Counted from the first letter of the stretch, positions 1 through 8,090 are shown. The stretch: DNA of 9,029 nt from PKWO01 sp036561005 (GCA_036561005.1 DATBQE010000160.1:1-9029); one strand, 5' to 3'. Notes: generated from the letters alone by a model not told the origin. Program-made: numbers and translations.

Positions 1-1
1 A

Positions 2-3000
2 ATGCTTTGGTTTGTTCGAATTGCGTTAAAACGCCCCTACACATTTGTCGTATTGGCATTGTTGATTCTCATTTTCGGTCCGATGGCTGCGTTGAAATCG
101 CCGACCGACATCTTCCCCGACATCAAAATTCCCGTAATCAGCGCCGTGTGGACGTACAACGGACTGTCGCCGGAAGACATGTCGGGCCGGGTTGTCTATT
201 ATTACGAGCGCCAGCTAAGCTCCACGGTCAACGATATCGACCACATCGAATCGCAATCTTTGCCCGGCTACGGCGTCGTCAAGATATTTTTCCAGCCCAA
301 CGTCGACATTCGGACTGCCACAGCGCAGGTGACCTCGATATCGCAAACGGTGCTCAAGCAAATGCCGCCCGGCATTACCCCGCCGCTGATTTTGAACTAT
401 AACGCGTCGACCGTGCCAATTCTCCAATTGGCACTATCGAGCAGCCAGGATTCCGAGCAAAAATTATTCGACTTCGGTCAGAACTTCATCCGCCCCCAGT
501 TGGCGACGGTAGCGGGTACCACGATTCCCTCGCCCTACGGTGGCAAGGTGCGGCAAATCCAGATCGACGTAAATCAGCAGGCGCTGCAAGCGAAGCATTT
601 ATCCGCCGAAGATGTGGAAAACGCCTTGGCTGCGCAGAACCAGATTATTCCGGTCGGTACGCAGAAAATCGGCCGTTTTGAATACAACGTCAAACTCAAC
701 AACAGCCCGGACGCATTCGAAAAACTTGCCGATTTGCCGATAAAATCGGTAGGCGGGGCGATGATCTACATGCGCGATGTGGCCAGTGTGCGCGACGGCA
801 ATCCGCCTCAGACCAACATCGTGCGGGTCAACGGCATCCGGGCCGTGCTCATGACCATTCTCAAGAGCGGTGCCGCGTCCACCCTCGATATCGTCAATAA
901 CGTACGCAAGCTGCTGCCGACCATTCAGGAGACCTTGCCGAGTTCAGTGCATCTGGATGCGATCGGCGATCAATCGGTGTTCGTCAAGGCAGCGGTGAGC
1001 GGTGTGGCACGCGAAGCGGTGATCGCAGCGTTGTTGACGAGCGCGATGATCCTGCTGTTTCTCGGCAGCTGGCGCTCAACCGTCATCATCACCGTATCGA
1101 TTCCGCTGGCGATTCTGTCTTCGATTGCGGGGCTGTATGCGATGGGCGAAACGCTCAACATCATGACTCTGGGTGGCTTGGCATTGGCGGTGGGGATTTT
1201 GGTCGACGATGCGACCGTAACCATTGAAAACATCAACTGGCACCTTGAGCAAGGCAAGGAAGTGCGCACCGCCATCATGGATGGCGCACATCAAATCGTG
1301 GGGCCGGCCTTTGTTTCCCTGCTCTGCATATGCATTGTCTTCATACCGATGTTCTTCCTCGACGGCGTAGCGCATTACCTCTTTGTGCCGATGGCAGAGG
1401 CGGTGGTATTTGCCATGATTGCCTCGTTCTGCCTGTCGCGTACACTGGTGCCGACCATGGCTGCCTATTTGCTGCGCGCGCACAGCATAGGTGGACATGC
1501 TTCGGGCGAATTATTGCAGATGTCGCAGCCGGAACATCACACGCCATCGCGTTCGGGCAACCCGCTGGTACGCTTTCAGCAGGGTTTCGAGCAGCGATTT
1601 TCGCGAGTCCGCGAAATCTATTATTCGTTGCTCGTACTGGCGATGGAAAACAGCCGGACATTCGTGGTCGGTTTTCTCGGCATCGTATTGATCTCGTTTG
1701 CCTTGGTGCCGTTCCTGGGGCGGGACTTTTTTCCTGCAGTCGACGCCGGCCAGATCAAGATGCACGTGCGTGCGCAGGTGGGTACGCGGATCGAGGAAAC
1801 GGCGAAATTGTTTGATCAGATCGAGCAGGAAATTCGTGCCTCGATTCCGCCCGACGAACTTGGCACCATGGTCGACAATCTTGGCCTGACTGTCAGCGGC
1901 ATCAACCAGGTTTATAACAACACCGGCACGATTGGCCCGCAGGACGGCGATATCCTGATTTCATTGAAAGAAGACCATCAGCCGACCGACAAGTATGTGA
2001 CACAGTTGCGCAACACGCTCGCGCGTAAATTTCCGGGCACCACATTTTCTTTTCTGCCGGCCGATATCATCAGCCAGATTCTGAATTTCGGCGCTCCGGC
2101 GCCGATCGATGTGCAGGTCATGGGGCCGAACGGCGAGGCCAATATGGCTTATGCGAGAAAGCTGCTGCGTGAAATCAGCAAGGTCACGGGTGTGGCGGAC
2201 GCGCGCATCCAACAGGCCAACAATTATCCGGCACTGATGGTCGATGTCGATCGTACCCGGGCCAAGCAATTCGGCATCACCGAGCGCGATGTGACCAACA
2301 GCCTGGTGGTGACCATGGCCGGCAGCGGGCAGGTGGCGCCGGCCTTCTGGCTGAACAAGCGCAATGGCGTGTCCTATCCTATCGTGGCGCAGACGCCGGA
2401 ATATCGTACGCAGTCGCTGTCGGACCTGGAAAATATTGCGATTGCCGGCGACGACGCGCACGGTCAGCAGATACTTGGCGGGCTGGCGACGATCACGCGC
2501 GGCAATACCGCAGCTGTCGTGTCGCATTACGCAGTGCAGCCGGTGATAGACATCTTCGCCACGCCGCAACATCGCGATCTGGGCGCACTGGCGACCGATA
2601 TTGAGAAGATATTGCGGGACAATGAGAAAGACCGGCCGAAAGGCGCGACCATCAACCTGCGCGGTCAGGTACAAACAATGAATACGGCGTTTAGCGGCCT
2701 GCTGTTCGGGTTGATGGCGGCAATCGTGCTGATCTATCTGTTGATCGTGGTAAATTTCCAATCCTGGATCGACCCTTTCGTGATCATCACAGCGCTGCCT
2801 GCTGCGCTGGCCGGGATAGTCTGGATGTTGTTTGCCACGCATACCACCTTGTCGGTGCCTGCCCTCACCGGGGCGATCATGTGCATGGGTGTGGCGACCG
2901 CCAACAGTATCCTGGTGGTCAGCTTTGCGCGAGAACGCCTGCTGCAAACCAACGATCCGATTCGCGCCGCCCTTGAGGCAGGGTTCACGCGTTTCCGTCC

Positions 3001-3205
3001 GGTCCTGATGACGGCGTTGGCGATGATTATCGGCATGGCACCGATGGCGCTCGGACTCGGTGAGGGCGGTGAACAGAATGCGCCGCTCGGACGCGCCGTC
3101 ATCGGCGGCTTGCTGTGCGCCACTATTGCCACATTGATTTTCGTACCCATTGTGTTCAGCATTGCACATCGGCGCCATACCCTATCTACATCGACGGAGA
3201 ATTGA
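2..3205 (+). CDS. RND-superfamily efflux permease (HAE1/AcrB-like inner membrane pump subunit)
   Basis: This is the proton-driven inner-membrane pump of a tripartite efflux complex. It is 1067 aa, slightly above the usual 1020-1060. The N-terminus (MLWFVRIALKRPYTFVV) is the typical cytoplasmic start plus TM1 (about residues 12-33), so the ATG at base 2 is probably the true start, although its RBS lies outside the window. The architecture is two repeats: a periplasmic porter/docking loop (about 40-335), TM2-TM6, a cytoplasmic linker (about 495-545), TM7 (about 553-571) followed by GRDFFP, a second periplasmic loop, then TM8-TM12 near the C-terminus. TM4 carries the acidic pair D402-D403 in GILVDDATVTIEN, which is typical of drug/organic-substrate (HAE) pumps rather than heavy-metal (HME) pumps. 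R997 and T1004 match AcrB R971 and T978. The position of AcrB K940 is A967 (see findings). The adaptor gene follows at the next base. The family call is firm; the substrate is unknown. Confidence 0.96.
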   Translation: MLWFVRIALKRPYTFVVLALLILIFGPMAALKSPTDIFPDIKIPVISAVWTYNGLSPEDMSGRVVYYYERQLSSTVNDIDHIESQSLPGYGVVKIFFQPNVDIRTATAQVTSISQTVLKQMPPGITPPLILNYNASTVPILQLALSSSQDSEQKLFDFGQNFIRPQLATVAGTTIPSPYGGKVRQIQIDVNQQALQAKHLSAEDVENALAAQNQIIPVGTQKIGRFEYNVKLNNSPDAFEKLADLPIKSVGGAMIYMRDVASVRDGNPPQTNIVRVNGIRAVLMTILKSGAASTLDIVNNVRKLLPTIQETLPSSVHLDAIGDQSVFVKAAVSGVAREAVIAALLTSAMILLFLGSWRSTVIITVSIPLAILSSIAGLYAMGETLNIMTLGGLALAVGILVDDATVTIENINWHLEQGKEVRTAIMDGAHQIVGPAFVSLLCICIVFIPMFFLDGVAHYLFVPMAEAVVFAMIASFCLSRTLVPTMAAYLLRAHSIGGHASGELLQMSQPEHHTPSRSGNPLVRFQQGFEQRFSRVREIYYSLLVLAMENSRTFVVGFLGIVLISFALVPFLGRDFFPAVDAGQIKMHVRAQVGTRIEETAKLFDQIEQEIRASIPPDELGTMVDNLGLTVSGINQVYNNTGTIGPQDGDILISLKEDHQPTDKYVTQLRNTLARKFPGTTFSFLPADIISQILNFGAPAPIDVQVMGPNGEANMAYARKLLREISKVTGVADARIQQANNYPALMVDVDRTRAKQFGITERDVTNSLVVTMAGSGQVAPAFWLNKRNGVSYPIVAQTPEYRTQSLSDLENIAIAGDDAHGQQILGGLATITRGNTAAVVSHYAVQPVIDIFATPQHRDLGALATDIEKILRDNEKDRPKGATINLRGQVQTMNTAFSGLLFGLMAAIVLIYLLIVVNFQSWIDPFVIITALPAALAGIVWMLFATHTTLSVPALTGAIMCMGVATANSILVVSFARERLLQTNDPIRAALEAGFTRFRPVLMTALAMIIGMAPMALGLGEGGEQNAPLGRAVIGGLLCATIATLIFVPIVFSIAHRRHTLSTSTEN
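3196..3200 (+). promoter_or_regulatory. Ribosome binding site for the adaptor gene (GTG start)
   Basis: GGAGA lies inside the last codons of the permease gene, 5 nt before a GTG that directly follows the permease TGA. It supports GTG at 3206 as the adaptor start and suggests translational coupling: ribosomes ending at 3205 are placed on the next start. No in-frame ATG near this point gives the complete N-terminal anchor. Confidence 0.6.
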
Positions 3206-4444
3206 GTGAGCTCGAATGAAATACAGACGCCGTTGCATAAGCGTCCACCGGGAAATTTGAAAGTAAAAGCTCTGATCGTTCTGGTGATTGCCATTGTCGT
3301 CGTGGTGTGGGGCGTTGCCAGCCGGGCCAGGGAAAAATCTGCGTTGACCAGCTTGACCGAAGAACAGGCCATGCCCACCGTAAAAACCATCTTGCCCCTG
3401 CAACGGCAAGACGGTGAAACACTGACTTTGCCGGGCACCTTGCAAGCATTTTATTCGGCAACGGTTTACGCTCGGGTGAGCGGTTACCTGAAGCACTGGT
3501 CGGTCGACATCGGCACACCTGTCAAGTCCGGCCAACTGCTGGCGGAAATCGAGACACCGGAGCTTGACCAGCAATTGAAACAGTCGGAAGCCAATCTCGA
3601 TACGGCGTTGGCCAACGAGCACCTGACCGAAATCACAAGCCGACGCTGGAAGAACCTGCTGACGACCGACTCGGTCTCGCAGCAGGAGGCTGATGAGAAG
3701 GGCGGCGATTACGAAGCCAAGAAGGCCCTGGTCGCGGCGGCGCGTGCCGATGTCGAACGTTTGCGTGCGCTGGAGTCGTTCAAGCATATCAATGCCCCGT
3801 TTGACGGCGTCGTCACGGCGCGCAAGACCGATATCGGCGCGTTGATCAACGCCGGTCACGACGCCGGTCATGAACTTTTCACTGTCGCCGATGTGCACAA
3901 GCTGCGCTTGTATGTCAGCGTGCCGCAAAGTTACGCAAACCAGATACACGTCGGCATGAAGGCACAATTTACCGTGCCGGAGCGTCCAGGCGAATTGTTT
4001 ACCGGTGTATTGACCGATAATTCACGCTCGGTCAGCGAAAATTCGGGCACGGTGTTGATTGAGCTTGACGTCGACAACAAGGATGGCAAATTATTGCCGG
4101 GCGAGTACGGCAATGTGCGTTTCGATTTGCCGCGCGATGCCAATACCGTGAGCGTTCCGGCCAGTGCGCTGACGTTTCGCAAGGAAGGGCTGCGCGTGGC
4201 AACCTTGACGGCAGACAATCATGTCGCCTATCGCACGATCCAGATCAGCCGCGATATGGGCAATTCCGTGGAAATCGCCGCTGGGCTTTCCGGCACTGAT
4301 CGAATTATCGACAATCCACCCGATTCTCTGGAGGAGGGCGATGTGGTGCGCGTCGCTGCGGCGCCTGCCGCAAGTGCCAACGCAAATCCGGGCGCAAGCG
4401 CACGCCCGTCTGTTGCGGCCACCACGGAAACGGGCAAGCCATGA
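3206..4444 (+). CDS. Periplasmic adaptor (membrane fusion protein) of RND efflux pump, HlyD/AcrA-like
   Basis: This subunit bridges the inner-membrane permease and the outer membrane channel. It is 412 aa. A short basic cytoplasmic N-terminus is followed by one hydrophobic anchor (about residues 20-38, VKALIVLVIAIVVVVWGVA). There is no lipobox, so it is membrane-anchored by a helix rather than by lipid as AcrA is. The lipoyl/barrel-sandwich first half is around residues 75-120 (ARVSGYLKHWSVDIGTPVKSG is typical). A helical hairpin rich in Glu, Lys and Ala follows (about 120-190), then the second lipoyl half (INAPFDGVVTARKTDIGALIN), a beta-barrel, and a membrane-proximal domain. The last 25-30 residues are rich in Ala, Ser and Pro and are probably disordered. 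The start is GTG, directly after the permease stop. The 3' end overlaps the next gene by ATGA. The family is clear; no residue shows the substrate. Confidence 0.95.
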   Translation: MSSNEIQTPLHKRPPGNLKVKALIVLVIAIVVVVWGVASRAREKSALTSLTEEQAMPTVKTILPLQRQDGETLTLPGTLQAFYSATVYARVSGYLKHWSVDIGTPVKSGQLLAEIETPELDQQLKQSEANLDTALANEHLTEITSRRWKNLLTTDSVSQQEADEKGGDYEAKKALVAAARADVERLRALESFKHINAPFDGVVTARKTDIGALINAGHDAGHELFTVADVHKLRLYVSVPQSYANQIHVGMKAQFTVPERPGELFTGVLTDNSRSVSENSGTVLIELDVDNKDGKLLPGEYGNVRFDLPRDANTVSVPASALTFRKEGLRVATLTADNHVAYRTIQISRDMGNSVEIAAGLSGTDRIIDNPPDSLEEGDVVRVAAAPAASANANPGASARPSVAATTETGKP

Positions 4445-5892
4445 TGCAGCGCAAAGCGATGGTCGCTGCCTTCGGCGCGCTGTGGCTGGGCGGCTGTTCA
4501 CTGGCGCCGATATACCAGGCGCCCAAAGTGGAGATTGCGACGGATGCCTGGAAGGACAGTCCGTGGCAACCTGCGCAGCCGGGCGATCACCTGCCTCGCG
4601 GTAGCTGGTGGCGGATCTATGGTGATCCGGTGCTCAATGGGCTTGAAGACCGAATCGAGGCGGCAAATCCGAGCCTGGCTTCGGCCTTGGCGCGCTATGA
4701 TCAGGCGAATGCCTACACCGGCCAGTTGCGCGCTGGTTTGTATCCGACCGTCGATGCGGCGGCCGGCTTGACGCAGAACCGGCAGTCCGACAACAGGCCG
4801 CTACGTGGCGCAAATCAACCAAACGTGTACGGCGCCAATACCATTGCCGTTGGGGCCAATTACGAAATTGATTTGTGGGGTCGCGTACGCAATCTGGTCG
4901 CAGCGGGAGAGGCCGCAGCACAGGCCAGCGCGGCAGATGTCGAGAGCGTGCGCCTGAGCCTGCATGCGCAGTTGGCCGACAATTATTTGCGCCTGCGCGG
5001 CGTCGATACGCAAATCAGACTGCTCAACGATACGGTGGATGCCTACGCCAAAGCCTTGAGTCTGACCCGAAACCGCCATGCAGGCGGGGTTGCTTCCGGT
5101 CTTGATGTTGCCAGGGCGGAGACGCAATGGAGTTCGGTGCGCGCAGCGGTCGCCGATATTGCGGCACAACGCGCAATTTATGAACATGCGATTGCGAGCC
5201 TGATCGGCCAGCCGGCAATGAATTTTTCGCTGCCGGCAACGACTGGCGAGATGGCCGTACCGACCATCCCGGCTGCCGTGCCCTCCGTATTGTTGCAACG
5301 CCGCCCCGATATTGCAGCGGCAGAACGGCGCGCCGCTTCGGCCAACGCCACGATTGGTGTGGCGCGGGCGGCGTTCTATCCTTCCCTGTCTTTGGGGGCG
5401 GGTTTCGGTTACCAAAATACCGGTGAGGGCGGATTGTTCAGTGCGCCCAACAGTTTCTGGACCCTGGGCCCAGGCATGCTATTGAATTTGTTCGATGGTG
5501 GCTTGCGCGAAGCGCGCGTGGCGCAAGCGCGTGCGGCGTTGGACCAGGCGGGGGCCGACTACCGTGTCGTGACGCTGGCCGCGTTCCAGCAAGTGGAAGA
5601 CGATCTGGCGTTATTGAAATATGACCATGCTGCGGAACAGGAGCAGAATGACGCTGTCAAATCTGCGACCATGACTTTGAATCTCGCTCTTAATCGCTAC
5701 CGCGAGGGCGCGGTGAATTATCTCGAAGTGGTCACGGCGCAGGCGGCGGCCCTGTCGGCACAAAACAGCGCGCTGGACTTGCACACGCGGCAGCTGCGTA
5801 CGAGTGTCGATTTGATTCGCGCATTGGGCGGTGGCTGGTCGCGCGATGCAATCGATCGGGGCAATGCCGTCGCTGCGGCATCGAAGAAATAA
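4441..5892 (+). CDS. Outer membrane factor, NodT-family lipoprotein (TolC-like channel)
   Basis: This is the outer membrane channel of the tripartite pump, 483 aa, usual for the NodT family. The N-terminus is a lipoprotein signal: a charged start, a hydrophobic stretch, and the lipobox LGGC with the lipidated cysteine at residue 19. Serine at +2 agrees with sorting to the outer membrane. Two OEP (TolC-type) repeats follow. Family motifs visible are YEIDLWGRVRN (141-151), LQRRPDIAAAERR (about 285-297) followed by IGVARAAFYPSLSL, and VEDDLALL with NRYREGAVNYLEVV near the C-terminus. The ATG at 4441 overlaps the adaptor TGA as ATGA. A second ATG directly follows it (4444) and would shorten the protein by one residue only. 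It most likely works with the permease and adaptor encoded just upstream. Confidence 0.95.
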   Translation: MMQRKAMVAAFGALWLGGCSLAPIYQAPKVEIATDAWKDSPWQPAQPGDHLPRGSWWRIYGDPVLNGLEDRIEAANPSLASALARYDQANAYTGQLRAGLYPTVDAAAGLTQNRQSDNRPLRGANQPNVYGANTIAVGANYEIDLWGRVRNLVAAGEAAAQASAADVESVRLSLHAQLADNYLRLRGVDTQIRLLNDTVDAYAKALSLTRNRHAGGVASGLDVARAETQWSSVRAAVADIAAQRAIYEHAIASLIGQPAMNFSLPATTGEMAVPTIPAAVPSVLLQRRPDIAAAERRAASANATIGVARAAFYPSLSLGAGFGYQNTGEGGLFSAPNSFWTLGPGMLLNLFDGGLREARVAQARAALDQAGADYRVVTLAAFQQVEDDLALLKYDHAAEQEQNDAVKSATMTLNLALNRYREGAVNYLEVVTAQAAALSAQNSALDLHTRQLRTSVDLIRALGGGWSRDAIDRGNAVAAASKK

Positions 5893-5894
5893 GG
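5890..5894 (+). promoter_or_regulatory. Ribosome binding site deciding the response regulator start
   Basis: TAAGG overlaps the TAA stop of the outer membrane factor gene and sits 8 nt before the ATG at 5903. The reading frame stays open upstream to an earlier ATG at 5831, but that would add 24 residues with no match to receiver domains and a 62-nt overlap with the upstream gene. The 5903 start is therefore preferred. Confidence 0.55.
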
Positions 5895-5902
5895 CCCCAG
5901 AC

Positions 5903-6598
5903 ATGTCGAACCCTAACCCGTTGCGCGTCCTGACCATCGAGGACGATCAAACGACCGCCGACGAAATCGCGGCCGAATTGACAGCACACGGGTTTGCGGT
6001 GGACATCGTGAGCGACGGCAAGCTTGGTCTCGACAAGGCAGTGAGCGGGCGCTATGATGCAATCACGCTTGACCGGATGTTGCCCGGGCTCGATGGCTTG
6101 AATATCGTGACGCGTTTGCGCGCTGCCGGCATTGGAACGCCGGTGTTGATGATCAGCGCCTTGAGCGACGTTGACGAGCGAGTGCGAGGTTTGCGTGCAG
6201 GCGGCGACGACTATTTGGTGAAGCCTTTTGCTTCCGACGAAATGGCCGCGCGCCTCGAAGTTTTACTGAGGCGCAGGCAGACGCCGGCTCTTGTGGTGAC
6301 GTTGCAGGTGGCAGACCTCGAGCTCGATTTGATCCAGCGCGTTGTCAAACGCAATAGCGTGGCGCTTGACCTTAAGGCAACCGAGTTTCGCCTGCTTGAG
6401 TTCATGATGCGAAATTCGGGTCAAACATTAACGCGCAGCATGATTTTTGAAGCGGTCTGGAATTATCATTTTGATCCATACACAAACCTGATCGAGGTGC
6501 ACATGGCCCGATTGCGCAAGAAAATCGATACGCCCGATCTTCCTGCCCTGATCCATACAGTGTGGGGCAGCGGCTACATGCTCGGATTGAAGGATTGA
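5903..6598 (+). CDS. Two-component response regulator, OmpR/PhoB family
   Basis: This is a DNA-binding transcription regulator of 231 aa, normal for OmpR-family proteins. The receiver domain covers about residues 7-120. It has the acidic pocket E13-D14-D15, phosphoacceptor D57 in TLDRMLPGLDGL, switch residues S85 and Y104, and K107 in DDYLVKPF. The C-terminal winged-helix domain (about 130-230) shows the family pattern: KATEFRLLEFMM, then a recognition-helix segment with YTNLIEVHMARLRKKID, then the wing IHTVWGSGYML. All phosphotransfer residues are present, so it should be functional. It lies 10 nt after the outer membrane factor gene and overlaps the kinase gene, so it is probably co-transcribed with the pump and its cognate kinase. 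The likely target is the promoter of this operon, upstream of the window (inference). Confidence 0.95.
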   Translation: MSNPNPLRVLTIEDDQTTADEIAAELTAHGFAVDIVSDGKLGLDKAVSGRYDAITLDRMLPGLDGLNIVTRLRAAGIGTPVLMISALSDVDERVRGLRAGGDDYLVKPFASDEMAARLEVLLRRRQTPALVVTLQVADLELDLIQRVVKRNSVALDLKATEFRLLEFMMRNSGQTLTRSMIFEAVWNYHFDPYTNLIEVHMARLRKKIDTPDLPALIHTVWGSGYMLGLKD

Positions 6599-7998
6599 GA
6601 TCGTCACTGCGCGAGCATTGGCGGATTTCGACGTTTCGTCTGGCGGTTGTATTCGGTTTTGTATTTACCGTTGCCAATGTGGTTCTGCTCGGCCTTATTT
6701 ACTGGCAAACCTCCTCCTATCTGGAGCATCGCATTGACGATAGCATCGTCACGATGGCCGGTAACTTCAAAAGCCAGGTCCGGGAAGAGGTGCTGGCCAA
6801 AGTGAGGGACGCGCTGGCCTACGACCTGCGCAAATCGAATATTTATTGCCTCTTCAGCGCGGACGGACACGTCATCGCGGGCAACATGGAAGTGCTGCCT
6901 CCTGAACTCCTGGCCGACGGCAAAATACACCAGTTCAATCACCGCACATTGCCGCAATATAGCCCTGGTGGCGCGGCATCGGAGGCGCCTAGCGGTTTGG
7001 CCCGTGCCATGGTGCGGCGCTTGCCGCACGGCGAAACACTTGTGGTGGGACGAGACTTCACGCAATTGGCGGAAATCAAGGCGATCATTCTCAACGCATT
7101 GATTGTCAGCGGAACCACGATTCTTGCGGTCGGGTTGTTGAGCGGTTTCCTGCTCAGCATTCGTCCTTTGCGCCGCATCAACGCCATACGCGACACGGCG
7201 CGCCAGATCGTGCAGGGCGAATTGAGCCAGCGTCTGCCACTTTCGGCGAGCGACGATGAAGTTGACATGCTGTCTTCCATCGTCAATCGAATGCTCGATG
7301 AGATTGAGCGCCTGCTAACCGAAGTCAAGAGTGTGACCGACACGCTGGCGCATGATTTGCGCACGCCCTTGACGCGCGTCAGGTTGACGCTCTATCGGTT
7401 GCAACAGGCGCTGACCGATCCGGCGCAAAGGCAGGTGGTTGACAGGGCCCTGACCGAGACCGATTCCCTGTTGGGAAGGTTTCGCGCGCTATTGCGGATT
7501 TCTGAGATCGAAAACCGTCAGCGCAAGGCCGGCTTCAAATTGATTGACCCGCGTGCTGTGGTCGCCCCGATCACGGAATTGTTCGATGCCTTGGCCGAAG
7601 ACAAGGCCATCAAACTGGAAGTGCATTGCGACCAGACGCCTGAAATCTTTGCTGACGCGGATCTGTTATTCGAAGCTCTTTCCAACCTGGTGGACAATGC
7701 GATCAAGTTCACGCCGGCCGGCGGGCGCGTTGCGGTAACGCTTAGCCAGGATGAGAGCGGGGTGCGGTTTGATATCGTCGATAGTGGCTGCGGCATTGAT
7801 GTAGACCAGCGCGAGGCGGTATTGCAGCGATTCTATCGCGCCGGACAGCAGCGAAATCACGAGAGCTATGGCCTTGGGCTGAGTATCGTGGCGGCGATAG
7901 TCGATCTGCACGGCTATGCGCTCAGATTCCACGACGCGCAGCACGGAACGCATGTCTCGATTGTTTGCGCACTTGGAACTGCTCGCAATACCGCATGA
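6595..7998 (+). CDS. HAMP-domain sensor histidine kinase
   Basis: This membrane sensor kinase phosphorylates the adjacent regulator. With the TTG start used here it is 467 aa. TM1 covers about residues 15-37, the periplasmic sensor about 38-162, TM2 about 163-188, HAMP about 184-240, and HisKA about 243-308 with phosphoacceptor H253 in LAHDLRTPLTRVR. The HATPase domain covers about 350-460, with N-box N364/N368, G1 D396-x-G398-x-G400, F-box RFYRAG (412-417) and G2 YGLGLSI (425-431). All catalytic boxes are intact. The sensor region contains IYCLFSADGHVIAGN, a PAS/PDC-like strand pattern, and no His- or Met-rich metal motif. Start choice: TTG at 6595 overlaps the regulator TGA as TTGA, while GTG at 6562 would add 11 residues and a 37-nt overlap. 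TTG is preferred because it leaves a normal short basic N-terminus. Neither has a strong RBS at ideal spacing. Confidence 0.93.
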   Translation: MRSSLREHWRISTFRLAVVFGFVFTVANVVLLGLIYWQTSSYLEHRIDDSIVTMAGNFKSQVREEVLAKVRDALAYDLRKSNIYCLFSADGHVIAGNMEVLPPELLADGKIHQFNHRTLPQYSPGGAASEAPSGLARAMVRRLPHGETLVVGRDFTQLAEIKAIILNALIVSGTTILAVGLLSGFLLSIRPLRRINAIRDTARQIVQGELSQRLPLSASDDEVDMLSSIVNRMLDEIERLLTEVKSVTDTLAHDLRTPLTRVRLTLYRLQQALTDPAQRQVVDRALTETDSLLGRFRALLRISEIENRQRKAGFKLIDPRAVVAPITELFDALAEDKAIKLEVHCDQTPEIFADADLLFEALSNLVDNAIKFTPAGGRVAVTLSQDESGVRFDIVDSGCGIDVDQREAVLQRFYRAGQQRNHESYGLGLSIVAAIVDLHGYALRFHDAQHGTHVSIVCALGTARNTA

Positions 7999-8003
7999 TT
8001 TTA

Positions 8004-8020
8004 CGCACCAAAATGGTGCG
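8004..8020 (+). promoter_or_regulatory. Perfect 17-bp dyad matching the NtrC enhancer consensus
   Basis: Two 7-bp arms (CGCACCA and TGGTGCG) flank a central AAA. The core GCACCA-N3-TGGTGC equals the known NtrC (NRI) binding consensus TGCACCA-N3-TGGTGCA except for the outermost base of each arm. It starts 5 nt after the kinase stop codon. Its centre (8012) would be about 105 bp upstream of the start site predicted from the -24/-12 motif at 8091, a usual enhancer distance. The competing reading is a transcription terminator hairpin, but no T-tract follows directly on either strand. Confidence 0.45.
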
Positions 8021-8021
8021 C

Positions 8022-8042
8022 ATCGAGTATCCCGATTCTTTT
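8022..8042 (+). terminator. Possible weak terminator of the efflux/two-component operon
   Basis: ATCG (8022-8025) pairs with CGAT (8033-8036), with one extra inner G-C pair across a mismatch, and is followed by TTCTTTT. The stem is too short and weak for a confident intrinsic terminator. It is the only hairpin plus T-rich stretch directly after the kinase gene. The stronger dyad just upstream (8004-8020) could add to it in the transcript. Confidence 0.2.
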
Positions 8043-8090
8043 GTGACCTCCATTAAATTTGCTTTTTCGACAGGCAAAATAGTGTCCGAT

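Noticed and set aside
1961..3178. Long minus-strand open frame (405 codons) opposite the permease gene
   Set aside because: It is the antisense of a clear RND coding region in a GC-biased genome. The translation is rich in His, Arg and Gln with no domain pattern, as expected for a shadow frame.
5831..5902. Upstream in-frame ATG for the response regulator
   Set aside because: The extra 24 residues lie within the outer membrane factor gene and do not belong to a receiver domain. The ATG at 5903 has TAAGG at good spacing.
6560..6575. Trp instead of Arg in the wing of the response regulator (TVWGSGY)
   Set aside because: E. coli OmpR itself has TVWGLGY at this place, so this is a normal family variant and not a defect.
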